A DNA stretch of 64,000 bases from the NCBI RefSeq assembly GCF_030264295.1, contig NZ_CP127173.1, forward strand, positions 8,315,501-8,379,500. Reading direction: 5' to 3'. The stretch is from Amycolatopsis nalaikhensis. GTDB taxonomy: Bacteria; Actinomycetota; Actinomycetes; Mycobacteriales; Pseudonocardiaceae. Under the pieces are notes generated by a model, which was given only the letters and a program-made list of their open reading frames with translations, was not told the origin of the DNA and did not search any database. Of the stretch, positions 9,501 through 17,580 are shown piece by piece; position 1 is the first letter of the stretch; every line of letters starts with the position of its first letter. Position numbers and translations under genes: made by a program.

Positions 9501-10876
9501 GGCGCCTGCTCTAAGACGACGTGGGCGTTGATGCCGCCGAAGCCGAACGCGTTGACCCCGGCCCGGCGCACCGGCGCGTCCCACGGCTTGGCGACGTCCA
9601 AAGTGGAGAAGCGCGTCTCGGCGAGCGCGGGGTGCGGGTCGTCGCAGTGCAGGGTCGGCAGCAGGACGCCGTGGTGCACGGCCAGTGCCGCCTTGACCAG
9701 CCCGGCGATCCCGGCGGCGGGCATCGTGTGGCCGATCATCGACTTGACCGAGCCGAGGACAGCGGTGCCCTCGCGGCCGAAGACCTCTTTCAGGGTGGCG
9801 AGTTCGGCCGCGTCCCCGGCCGGGGTCGCCGTGCCGTGCGCTTCGAGCAGGCCCAGGGACTCGGGGTCGGCCGGGTCCAGTCCCGCCGCCGCCCAGGCCT
9901 GGCGGACCGCGCGGACCTGGCCACCGGAGTCGGGGTTGGCGAGGCTCGCGGTCCGCCCGTCGGAGGCGACGCCGGTGCCGGTGATCACGGCGTAAACGCG
10001 GTCGCCGTCCCGTTCGGCGTCGGCGAGCCGCTTGAGCACGACGACGCCGGTGCCTTCACCGATCAGCACGCCGTCGGCGTCGCGGTGGAAGGGCCGGATC
10101 CGCTCGGTCGGCGACAGCGCGCCGAGCTGGGTGAAGACGCTCCAGAAGGTGATGTCGTGGCAGTGGTGCACGCCGCCGGCGAGCACGACGTCGCAGCGCC
10201 CGGTGGCGAGCTCGCGCACGGCGTGGTCGACGGCGATCAGGGAGGACGCGCAGGCGGCGTCCACGGTGTACGCCGGGCCGCGCAGGTCGAGTCGGTTGGC
10301 CAGCCGTGACGCGGCGAGGTTGGGCACCAGCCCGATCGCGGACTCCGGCGCCTCGGGGCCGAGCTGGTCGGTGAAGACTTCCCGGACGGCCTCGAGCCGC
10401 TTTTCGTCGAGGTCGGGCAGCAGCTCCCCCAGCGTCCGCACGAGCTGGGTCGCGGTCCGGACGCGCTGGTCGAGCCGCACCAGCCCAGGCGTCAGGTAGC
10501 CACCGCGGCCGAGCACGACGCCCACTTTCGCCCGATCGGCGGGCAGCCGGTCCGGGCCACCGGCGTCCGCGACGGCCTGCGCGGCGACCCGCAACGCGAT
10601 CAGCTGGTCGGGTTCGGTGGCGGGCACGGAGTTCGGCATGATCCCGAACCCGGTGACGTCCACTTCGGCCAGTTCGTCGACGAACCCGCCGCGCCGGCAG
10701 TAGACCCGGTCGGCCCGGCGTTCGTCCGGCGCGTAGTGCGCGCTGTCCCACTTCTCCGGCGGGACGTCGGTGATCGCATCGACGCCGCCGACGAGGTTCC
10801 GCCAGTAGGTGTCGAGGTCGGGGGCGCCGGGCAGCAGCACGGACATGCCGACGATCGCCACGCGCATCGCCGTCAC
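6584..10876 (-). CDS. PUFA-synthase-like PKS-B: KS-AT-DH-PPTase
   Basis: About 1430 residues. An N-terminal ketosynthase (residues 1-460) has the active Cys in DAACASSL (about 208) and both His motifs (EAHGTAT, IGHTMPAAG). The acyltransferase has GHSLGEW near 613. A hot-dog dehydratase region (about 940-1200) has LLDHCFF for the His, FHGPRFQG, and LLDNVGQ for the Asp. A C-terminal Sfp-type phosphopantetheinyl transferase has GIDVEEV near 1327 and FWTAKEAVAKLLG near 1370. Fused PPTases are known in PUFA synthases and enediyne PKSs and let the system activate its own ACPs. I chose GTG 10876 because it overlaps the PKS-A stop as GTGA, the style of the whole operon; ATG 10867 is an alternative. 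A palindromic repeat lies in frame between AT and DH. Confidence 0.88.
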   Translation of the reverse strand: MTAMRVAIVGMSVLLPGAPDLDTYWRNLVGGVDAITDVPPEKWDSAHYAPDERRADRVYCRRGGFVDELAEVDVTGFGIMPNSVPATEPDQLIALRVAAQAVADAGGPDRLPADRAKVGVVLGRGGYLTPGLVRLDQRVRTATQLVRTLGELLPDLDEKRLEAVREVFTDQLGPEAPESAIGLVPNLAASRLANRLDLRGPAYTVDAACASSLIAVDHAVRELATGRCDVVLAGGVHHCHDITFWSVFTQLGALSPTERIRPFHRDADGVLIGEGTGVVVLKRLADAERDGDRVYAVITGTGVASDGRTASLANPDSGGQVRAVRQAWAAAGLDPADPESLGLLEAHGTATPAGDAAELATLKEVFGREGTAVLGSVKSMIGHTMPAAGIAGLVKAALAVHHGVLLPTLHCDDPHPALAETRFSTLDVAKPWDAPVRRAGVNAFGFGGINAHVVLEQAPHRVTPVVVHEPERVLRLAARSVDELRALLDRPGTPVTSDGPVRLGIVDPTEKRLALARKAVGRGRPWRGRNDVWFTDRPLLGPGGGKVAFVFPGLESDLTLNCGDVARHFGLPWRHAEVEVGDVGRQGAAVFELGRLLHAALGRIGVTPDAVAGHSLGEWTAMAVAGMHAEAEVDAFLAGFDPDALVVPGLAFAAVGAPANRVLDELAARADVVLSHDNSPNQAMVCGPAAAVEQLVTKFRDAGVVAQVLPFRSGFHTPMLRPYLGPIRDAAARFTLHPPKTPIWSATTVAEYPAAEAEVRELFVRHLLEPVRFRPLVRAMHDAGFRAFVQLGAGQLGSLVGDTLHGEEHLVVAAHSAHRPGLAQLRRVTTALWVDGLDVARLPGERPAAPRAVKLDLGGRLISLDDGVRAHLALPATRRSTVDDLAGKGPLAAELAALLADTADLASTVLAARPDAELSRESSVLGRVKARPPRELDTSLTVSVETMPYLLDHCFFKQPPQADPGDRWPVVPATTVIDHLMGFAEQAAPGRRAVAVHDVRLTQWITAVPPVTVPVRVRPQGADRVLAALVGYSQAVVELAPAYPADAPAPWRFPASEERVPETTAAQLYAERWMFHGPRFQGVTELTAVGERHVRALLTTPAAPGALLDNVGQVLGYWIMSRLPERTTVFPVAMREIRFHGPHPAPGERLECLVKITSLTEEFLEADMQLVHNGQVWAEFTGWRDRRFDSTPHIRQADRTPERSTLSLEQAGGWALVREEWPDLATRELIMRNYLAGAEREAYERRPPRGRRQWLLGRIAAKDAVRQFLWARGEPEMFPASFRIGNDDAGRPHVTGGYGRELPPLTISVAHRGEVGVAIARHGPCGIDVEEVAARTESTVDAALGAGEQALFASLPGDPERWFARFWTAKEAVAKLLGTGLRGEPRDFEVVAAAPDELTVRAAGRDHLVRCADVARYVVAWTEETKETAE
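8086..8129. repeat. Palindromic repeat inside PKS-B inter-domain linker
   Basis: A 22-bp perfect palindrome at 8108-8129 has the same 20-base core as the one at 847-866. It is preceded at 8086-8096 by a partial copy of the same arm (GAGCTTTCACG). The element is translated in frame as part of a polar, non-conserved linker (residues AELSRESSVLGRVKAR in PKS-B) between the AT and DH domains. Confidence 0.8.
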
Positions 10877-13800
10877 CACCCGGAAGCGGTGTGGACGACG
10901 ACGTCGGTGTCCGGACGGCCCCAGGCGAGCTCGCGCAGGAGGCCGAGGGCGCCTTCGTCGGGATCGATGAGCGCGACGCCGCGGCGGGCGTACTCGCGCA
11001 TGAGCTCGGGGGTGACCATGCCGCTGCCGGAGGGCGCCCACGGTCCCCAGTGGACGGTGACGGCGCGTCCGGCGGGCCACCGCCTGCCGAGGTGTTCGAG
11101 AGCGTCGTTGGCGGCGGCGTAGTCGGCCTGCCCCCGGTTCCCGAGCGCGGCGGCGATGCTGCCGAAGAGGACGACGAACTTCGGCTCGTCCGGCAGGTCG
11201 GCCGTGGCTTCGAGGAGGGTCCGGGCGCCGTCGGCTTTGGTGGTGTAGACGCGGGCGAAGGACTCCGGGGTCTTGTCGGCGACGAGCTTGTCTTCGATGA
11301 CCCCGGCGGCGTAGACGATCCCGTCGAGGCGGCCGTGCTCGGCGTGGATCTCCTTGACCGCGCGGTGGACGGCCTCGGCGTCGAGCATGTCGACGGACTG
11401 GTAGCGGGCCGGGCTGCCGAGTTCGTCGAGTTTCCGGAGGGTCCGGCGGATCTCACGTTCACCGGTGATCCGGCGGACGGCTTTTTCGATCTCGGCGGGG
11501 TGCCGCATCCCGCGGTCGATGAGGGCGGCACGGAGGTTCTGTTCGTCGGGAAGGTCGTCATTCGCGACCGGGGTCCGCCCGAGCAGTTCGATGCGGCAGC
11601 GCGCGGCTCCGGCGAGGGCGGCGGCGAACCGGGCGGTGATGCCCTTGCCGCCGCCGACGAGCAGGACAACGGATTCCCGGTCCAGGCCGATCGCTGCTGC
11701 CTCGGCTGCGCCGTCCCCGGCCGGACCAGCGCCGCTGGTGCCGAGGAGACCGAGTCCTTCTTCGGTGGCTTTGAGCCCTATGCGGCGGTTTTCGGCCCGG
11801 ATCACGACTGGCTCGCGGTCCACCGTGGACAGCTCCGCGACGAGCTCTGCGGGGTTGGGGTTTTCCACGACCCGGGCGATCGTGTCGGGGTATTCGCGGG
11901 AGATGCTGCGGTAGAAACCGCGGAGGCCTTTGGCGGGTCCGGCCGTGAGCAGCCACCGTGGCCGGGTGGCGAGGGCGGCTTTGTAGAGCGGGAAGGCGGC
12001 CGGGAGGACGGTCTCGGTGGCGGGGAGGTGGAGGTAGCCGTCGAAGCCGGGACGGACATCGTCTCCGATCTCGGCGGTGGCTCCGTGGTCGGTCAGCTCT
12101 GTGCGGACGGCCTCGGCGAAGGTCCCGGCGCCGAGGATGAGGAAGCGGCGGCCGGAGATGTCGGGCGCTGCCGCGGGAGGCAGGTCGACTTCAGCCAGGA
12201 CGTACCGCTTGGGTGCGACGATGACCGGCTCGGCCGACTCGGTGGGCCCCGCCGACCGCGCGAGACCTACCACTGCCTCAGCTACCCCGCCAGGCTCAGC
12301 CACCCCGGTGCGGTCCGCTCCAGCCCCTCCGAGCACGTCGGCGATCCCGGCCGCGGTCCGGGCCTTCGCGACCGCCTCCACATCCCCGGCACCCAGCCGA
12401 GCGGCCAGCTCACCGGCGATCTCCGCCTGCTTGATCGAGTCCACACTCAAATCAGCTTCCAGATCGAGGTCCGGCTCGATCATCTCCACCGGATAGCCGG
12501 TCCGCTCCCCGATCACCTCGACCACGACCTCCAGCACCGAGCGCCCCAATGTGGCCTTCGGTGCGTGAGACGCACCCAAGGCGGCCTTCGGTGCGTCAGA
12601 CGCAACCAAGGCCACATTGGGGCGCTCCTCCCCGACCAGCTGGGCGATCGCCGCCGCCGTGCGGGCCTTCGCCAGCTCCTCCACGTCCCCGGCCCCCAGC
12701 CGGGCCGCCAGTTCGCCCGCGATCTCCGCCCTCTTGATCGAGTCCACACTCAAATCAGCTTCCAGATCCAGGTCCGGCTCGATCATCTCCACCGGATAGC
12801 CCGTCCGCTCCCCGATCACCTCCACGATCGTCTCGAGCACGGTCCGCGCGGCCGGAACCACCACCGGCGGCGACTCGATCACCGGCGCCTCACCGCCGAA
12901 GAAGCCCAGAAGAACATCCCGCTGGGCCGCGATCATCTCCCGGCTCGTCCGCAGGAAGTCGGCAATCATCGCCTCCGAAGATGATGGAGCCGAAGCCGGA
13001 GAACCAAGCGAGACCCGCTCGGCCGGACGCAAACCACCAGCCGGGATCGAACCATCCGCCGCCCGGACCAAGTGCCCATCCACCGTCCAACCAGGACGCT
13101 CAGGCGGCACCGTCACGGCGTCGCGGCCACGGAACAACCACTCCGTCTCGACCGGCACCCCCGCCACCGTCAGCCGGGCCAGCACGTCGAGGAAGCCCGG
13201 CACCCCTCGGCGGCCCGCCTGCTCGAACCCGACCGTCCGATGGGGACGGTCGCCGAGGATCGCCGCGATCTGCCCGGACAGCACCGCACCCGGCCCCGCC
13301 TCGACGAACACCCGCGCCCCGGCCGCGTACATCGCCTCGACCTGCTCGACGAACCGCACCGGCGCCCCCACCTGCGCGGCCAGCTCGCCCCGGATCCCGT
13401 CCGGATCCGCCGGGTACGGCGCCGCCGTCCGGTTCGCATACACCGGCACGGAAGGCGTCACGACGCCGATCGCGTCCAAGGCGCGGCCCAACGCCTCCCC
13501 GGCCGGAGCGACCAGCGGGCTGTGGAACGCGCACGCGACCGGCAGCGGCTTCACTCCGAGACCGGCCGCCCGCAGCCGCGAAACCGCGGCCTCCACCGCA
13601 GCCGTCGCGCCCGAGATCACCGTCTGACGAGGCGAGTTGTGGTTCGCCAGTACCACGTCGGACACCACCGCGCGCACCTCGGCGGCCGACGCCGCGACCG
13701 CGGCCATCGCCCCCGGATCCCCGGCGGGCACCGCGTCGAGGATCGCCGCCGCCCGCGCGTGGCTCGCGTGCAGCAACGCCTCCGGGGTCAACGCGCCCGC

Positions 13801-16800
13801 CGCGGCCAGCGCCGTCAGCTCGCCGTAACTGTGCCCGCCCAGCATCGCGGGCCGCACCCCCGCCCGGGTCAGCAGCCGGAACGCGGCCAGCCCGGCCATC
13901 CCGAGCGCGGGCTGCGCGACGCGGGTGTCGGTGACGCGAGCGGCAGCCGCCCGCCGCTCGTCCTCCTCGAACACCGCCGGGCCGTACACCACCGACGCCG
14001 TCGCCGGATCCAGCCGCAGGTACCGCTGCAGCTCGGGGAACGCGACGAACAGCTCGGCGAACATCCCCGGCCGCTGGCTCCCCTGGCCCGGGAACAGGAC
14101 GGCGACCGAGCCGGGCTCCGCGTCGTCCGCGCGGAACACCCCGGGGCCGTCCTCACCGGACAGCGCGCGCCGCAGCAGTCCGGTCAGTTCCTCCACAGTG
14201 GACGCCACGACGGCGAGCCGTACCGGTCGTCCTTGCGCCCGCCGGGACGCGGCCAACGCCAGGTCCCGCAGCCGCCACGGACCTTCCGAAACCAAGCCAA
14301 GCAACTCCTGGGCCGCCGACTCCGTGGCGAAGGTGAACAGCTCGGCGGGCCATTCGTCGGCCGTCTGAGCAGGCGGGACGCCGTCGTGCGCGGCGAGCAC
14401 CACGTGGAAGTTGGTGCCCCCGAAGCCGAACGCGCTGACCCCGGCGATCCGCTCGGCGGGCGGCGCGGCCCACGGCTGCGCGGCCGACCGGAACACGAAC
14501 GGGCTCGTCGAAGGGTCCCACCCCGGGTTCGGCGAGGAGACGTGCAGCGTCGGCGGCTTGACGCCGGTGTGCAGAGCCAGTGCGGTCTTGATCAGCCCGG
14601 CCAGTCCCGCGGCGCACTTCGTGTGCCCGATCTGCGACTTGACCGACCCGATCGTGCAGCCACCCGGAGACGCGCCCGCCTCGGTGAACACCTTCGTCAG
14701 TGTGGCCAGCTCGGTCCGGTCGCCGACGATGGTGCCGGTCCCGTGCGCCTCGACCAGCCCGACGCGCGCGGGCGACACCCCGGCGTTGCGGTAAGCGCGG
14801 GTCAGCGCGGTGTGCTGGCCCTCCGGCCGCGGCGCCGTCAGCCCCAGCGCCCGCCCGTCGGAAGCCGCGCCGACGCCCTTGATCACGGCGTACACGCGGT
14901 CGCCGTCCCGTTCGGCGTCGGCGAGCCGCTTCAACGCCACGCACGCGACGCCTTCGCCGAGCGCGATGCCGTCGGCCGCGCTGTCGAACGTCGCCGACCG
15001 GCCCGTCGGCGAGAGGGCGTGCGCCGAGGCGAACAGCAGGTAGTCGTTGATGCCGTTGTGCAGGTCCGCGCCGCCGCAGAGGACGAGGTCGCTGGTGCCG
15101 GCGGTCAGCTCCTTGCAGGCGACGTCGACCGCGGTCAGCGACGAAGCGCAGGCGGCGTCGACGGTGTAGTTCGCCCCGCCGAGGTCGAGCCGGTTGGCGA
15201 TCCGCCCGGCGATGACGTTGGCCAGCACCCCCGGGAAGGAGTCCTCGGTGAGCCGCGGCAGCCGTTCGTCCAGTTCGGACGGCAGTTCGCCCACATAGGA
15301 CGGCAGCACGGTCCGCAGCGTCATCGCGTTCGACAGGTCACTGCCCGCCTCGGCGCCGAACACCACCGACGTCCGGGCCCGGTCGAACGCGCGGTCCCCG
15401 TAACCGGCGTCCACGAGCGCCCGGTGCGCGGCCTCCAGCGCCAGCAGCTGCACCGGCTCGATGCTGGCCAGCGACGACGGCGGGATGCCGTATTGCAGCG
15501 GGTCGAACCCGATCTCCGGCAGGAACCCGCCCCACCGCGACGGCGTCCGCTCGCCCTGGCCGTCGCGGTCGTAGTACAGGCCGACGTCCCAGCGCCGCGG
15601 CGGCACCTCGGTGACGGCGTCCACTCCGGACAGCACGTTCGCCCAGAACGCGGCCAGGTCCGGGGCCTGCGGGAACATGCAGGCCATGCCGACGATCGCG
15701 ACGTCCAGCGGTTCGGGTGCGGGCGGCTCCGGCGTGGCGCCGCCGAAGGACGCGGCCCGGGCGCGCAGGAACTCGTGCGCGCCCTCGCCGACGGCGTGGT
15801 GCAGGTCCGCGATCGTGGTGACGGCCGAGCGCAGCACCGCGACCTCACCGGCCATGAACATGCCCTCGGCGAGCTGCCGGTCCTCCGCCACCGCGCGCAG
15901 CTCGGCGCCGACGCGCTCGATCCCCTTGCTCGCCAGGCGAAGCCGCCCGACGTTGAGCGTCTCCAGCTGTTCCCACGCGTCGCGGCTCGGCACGCCCCGC
16001 TCGGCGAGGTCCGCCTTGACCGCCGCGTACTCCACCGTGAACGGGCTCCGGACGCAGCGGGTGGCGTGGCCGGGCGCGGTCTCCAGCAGGTCGGTGTGCC
16101 GCGCGGCCAGGAGCTCGCGCTGGAACACCGGGAGCACGGCGCCCGCGTCGACGGCCTCGCGGGTGAACAGGTAGGCGGTGCCCATCAAGACGCCGACCGC
16201 CGCGCCGCGAGCCGCCACCGGCGCGGCGAGCGCGGCCACCATCGCGGCCGAGCGCTCGTCGTGGACGCCGCCCGCGAACAGGAGCTGAAGGTCCGCGTCG
16301 GGGTACTCCGCGAGGACACCGAGCTGCGCTTCCCACAACGCGAAACTGGTGCGCGGCCCGACGTGCCCGCCGCACTCCGAGCCCTCGAAGACGAACTTGC
16401 GCGCCCCGGCCGCCAGGAACTGCCGCAGCAGCCCGGGCGACGGCACGTGCAGAAACGTCGAGATCCCGGCGTCCTCCAGGGCCGCGGCCTGTGCCGGGCG
16501 GCCGCCCGCGATGATCGCGTGGGTGGGCCGCACGTCGCGGATGACGTCGAGCTGCGCGGCTTTGACGTCGTCGGCCGCGAACCCCAGGACCCCCACGCCC
16601 CACGGCGCGTCGCCGACCGCTTCGCGAGTGCGTTCCAGCACATCGCGGGTCTGGTCCGGGCCGGACAAGGCCAGTGCGACGAACGGCAGGGCGCCGCCCG
16701 CGGCCACCGCGGCGGCGAACGCGGGCTGGTCGCTAACGCGCGTCATCGGGCCCTGCGCGACCGGCAGCGCCGTGCCGAGTGCGCGGCTGCCCGCGCTCCC

Positions 16801-17580
16801 GGGCCCGAGGATCCGGGTCTCGGTCCGCAAGGCCTCGTCGACGGCGTCGCGCAGGCCGCGCACGGCCGCGGTCACCGTGCCCCAACGGTCCCGGAACCTC
16901 GTAGCGAGGAAGACGTCCTGGCCGACTTCGACCGGCTCGGCGCCCCGCCGGGACAGGACCCGTACACCGTCCACAAAGGTCGTTTCGGAGCCGTCGAGGC
17001 CGGTCAGGGCCGCGGTGAGCGCCGACGGCAGCTCGGCTTCCGGCAGCAGGGCGAGCTGGGTGTCGACGACGACCCCGGCCGCGCCGCCCGCGATCGCCGC
17101 CGCGGCGGTGTGCGGTCCGATCCCGCCCGCGGCCCACACCGGGACGTCAAAGTCGTCGAGGAGGGCCTGGAGCAGCACGAACGTGCTCAGCTCCCCCACC
17201 CGGCCACCGCATTCGTGCCCGCGCGCGATCAGCCCGTGTGCGCCGTCGGCGACCGCCCGGGCCGCCCCGGCGCGCGAGGTGACCTCGGCCAGGACGCGGC
17301 GTCCGGGGAAGTCCCGCGCCGTACCCGGGGAGTCTTCGGTGAGCACGACGGTGGTCGCGGCATCGGGCAGCTCCGCGGGCGGCGTCGTGAGCCGGACGCC
17401 GAACTCGGGGACGTTCCATTCCACCAGCAGCGCGAGTTCGTCCGCGGCGGCGGTGCCGCCGGTCAGGTCGAGCACGCCGAGCCCGCCCCCGCGCGCGGCG
17501 GCCGCGACCCCGCGCGCCGACGGCCACCGCAGTGGCGACACGGCGACGACCGGGACGCGGTCGTCTTTCGAGACACGCAT
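10873..17580 (-). CDS. PUFA-synthase-like PKS-A: (NMO-like)x2-KS-AT-ACP-ACP-KR
   Basis: 2235 residues. Two nitronate-monooxygenase/PfaD-like TIM-barrel halves lead: residues 1-250 with GHECGGRVG near 125, and about 280-560 with EGSECGGHVG near 403. These are candidate FMN enoyl reductases. KS follows at about 623-1060 (Cys in DAACASSL near 810, EAHGTGT, IGHTKCAAG). AT is at about 1160-1460 (FPGQGSQRPGM, GHSYGE near 1247). Two nearly identical ACPs have LSVDSIK Ser sites near 1612 and 1712. A C-terminal KR has a degenerate first half and an NADPH-binding VGGGKGITARF near 1973, with active Tyr in QADYAAAND near 2145. ATG 17580 is chosen for its GGGAG ribosome site; KS-AT-ACPs-KR is the PfaA order. 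There is no TE domain. With PKS-B it would form a fully reducing iterative synthase. Confidence 0.88.
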   Translation of the reverse strand: MRVSKDDRVPVVAVSPLRWPSARGVAAAARGGGLGVLDLTGGTAAADELALLVEWNVPEFGVRLTTPPAELPDAATTVVLTEDSPGTARDFPGRRVLAEVTSRAGAARAVADGAHGLIARGHECGGRVGELSTFVLLQALLDDFDVPVWAAGGIGPHTAAAAIAGGAAGVVVDTQLALLPEAELPSALTAALTGLDGSETTFVDGVRVLSRRGAEPVEVGQDVFLATRFRDRWGTVTAAVRGLRDAVDEALRTETRILGPGSAGSRALGTALPVAQGPMTRVSDQPAFAAAVAAGGALPFVALALSGPDQTRDVLERTREAVGDAPWGVGVLGFAADDVKAAQLDVIRDVRPTHAIIAGGRPAQAAALEDAGISTFLHVPSPGLLRQFLAAGARKFVFEGSECGGHVGPRTSFALWEAQLGVLAEYPDADLQLLFAGGVHDERSAAMVAALAAPVAARGAAVGVLMGTAYLFTREAVDAGAVLPVFQRELLAARHTDLLETAPGHATRCVRSPFTVEYAAVKADLAERGVPSRDAWEQLETLNVGRLRLASKGIERVGAELRAVAEDRQLAEGMFMAGEVAVLRSAVTTIADLHHAVGEGAHEFLRARAASFGGATPEPPAPEPLDVAIVGMACMFPQAPDLAAFWANVLSGVDAVTEVPPRRWDVGLYYDRDGQGERTPSRWGGFLPEIGFDPLQYGIPPSSLASIEPVQLLALEAAHRALVDAGYGDRAFDRARTSVVFGAEAGSDLSNAMTLRTVLPSYVGELPSELDERLPRLTEDSFPGVLANVIAGRIANRLDLGGANYTVDAACASSLTAVDVACKELTAGTSDLVLCGGADLHNGINDYLLFASAHALSPTGRSATFDSAADGIALGEGVACVALKRLADAERDGDRVYAVIKGVGAASDGRALGLTAPRPEGQHTALTRAYRNAGVSPARVGLVEAHGTGTIVGDRTELATLTKVFTEAGASPGGCTIGSVKSQIGHTKCAAGLAGLIKTALALHTGVKPPTLHVSSPNPGWDPSTSPFVFRSAAQPWAAPPAERIAGVSAFGFGGTNFHVVLAAHDGVPPAQTADEWPAELFTFATESAAQELLGLVSEGPWRLRDLALAASRRAQGRPVRLAVVASTVEELTGLLRRALSGEDGPGVFRADDAEPGSVAVLFPGQGSQRPGMFAELFVAFPELQRYLRLDPATASVVYGPAVFEEDERRAAAARVTDTRVAQPALGMAGLAAFRLLTRAGVRPAMLGGHSYGELTALAAAGALTPEALLHASHARAAAILDAVPAGDPGAMAAVAASAAEVRAVVSDVVLANHNSPRQTVISGATAAVEAAVSRLRAAGLGVKPLPVACAFHSPLVAPAGEALGRALDAIGVVTPSVPVYANRTAAPYPADPDGIRGELAAQVGAPVRFVEQVEAMYAAGARVFVEAGPGAVLSGQIAAILGDRPHRTVGFEQAGRRGVPGFLDVLARLTVAGVPVETEWLFRGRDAVTVPPERPGWTVDGHLVRAADGSIPAGGLRPAERVSLGSPASAPSSSEAMIADFLRTSREMIAAQRDVLLGFFGGEAPVIESPPVVVPAARTVLETIVEVIGERTGYPVEMIEPDLDLEADLSVDSIKRAEIAGELAARLGAGDVEELAKARTAAAIAQLVGEERPNVALVASDAPKAALGASHAPKATLGRSVLEVVVEVIGERTGYPVEMIEPDLDLEADLSVDSIKQAEIAGELAARLGAGDVEAVAKARTAAGIADVLGGAGADRTGVAEPGGVAEAVVGLARSAGPTESAEPVIVAPKRYVLAEVDLPPAAAPDISGRRFLILGAGTFAEAVRTELTDHGATAEIGDDVRPGFDGYLHLPATETVLPAAFPLYKAALATRPRWLLTAGPAKGLRGFYRSISREYPDTIARVVENPNPAELVAELSTVDREPVVIRAENRRIGLKATEEGLGLLGTSGAGPAGDGAAEAAAIGLDRESVVLLVGGGKGITARFAAALAGAARCRIELLGRTPVANDDLPDEQNLRAALIDRGMRHPAEIEKAVRRITGEREIRRTLRKLDELGSPARYQSVDMLDAEAVHRAVKEIHAEHGRLDGIVYAAGVIEDKLVADKTPESFARVYTTKADGARTLLEATADLPDEPKFVVLFGSIAAALGNRGQADYAAANDALEHLGRRWPAGRAVTVHWGPWAPSGSGMVTPELMREYARRGVALIDPDEGALGLLRELAWGRPDTDVVVHTASGW
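12384..12836 (-). repeat. Tandem near-identical ACP-coding repeats, 303-bp period
   Basis: Two copies of about 150 bases lie exactly 303 bases apart (12384-12533 and 12687-12836). For example, ttgatcgagtccacactcaa starts at 12431 and at 12734. They encode the twin ACP domains of PKS-A. The period is a multiple of three. The low divergence suggests a recent duplication or continuing gene conversion, as seen in PUFA synthase ACP arrays. Confidence 0.85.
12539..12627. repeat. Long inverted repeat in the linker between the two ACP domains
   Basis: The left arm GAGCGCCCCAATGTGGCCTT (12539-12558) pairs perfectly with the right arm at 12608-12627. The 49-base interior holds two smaller imperfect stems built on CGGTGCGT/ACGCA. 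The whole element is translated in frame as an Ala-rich linker (VALVASDAPKAALGASHAPK). It looks like a dispersed intergenic palindrome that has landed in a tolerant coding linker. Confidence 0.8.

Noticed and set aside
10877..11080. N-terminal extension of PKS-B past the PKS-A stop
   Set aside because: The extension is Arg/His-rich and overlaps the KR end of PKS-A. The KS begins right after GTG 10876/ATG 10867.
873..17580. Reading the cluster as an ordinary modular type I or enediyne PKS
   Set aside because: There are only two KS domains, no module series and no TE. The PfaD-like front and the absence of an enediyne KS-AT-ACP-KR-DH-PPTase single chain with its partner cassette argue against both.
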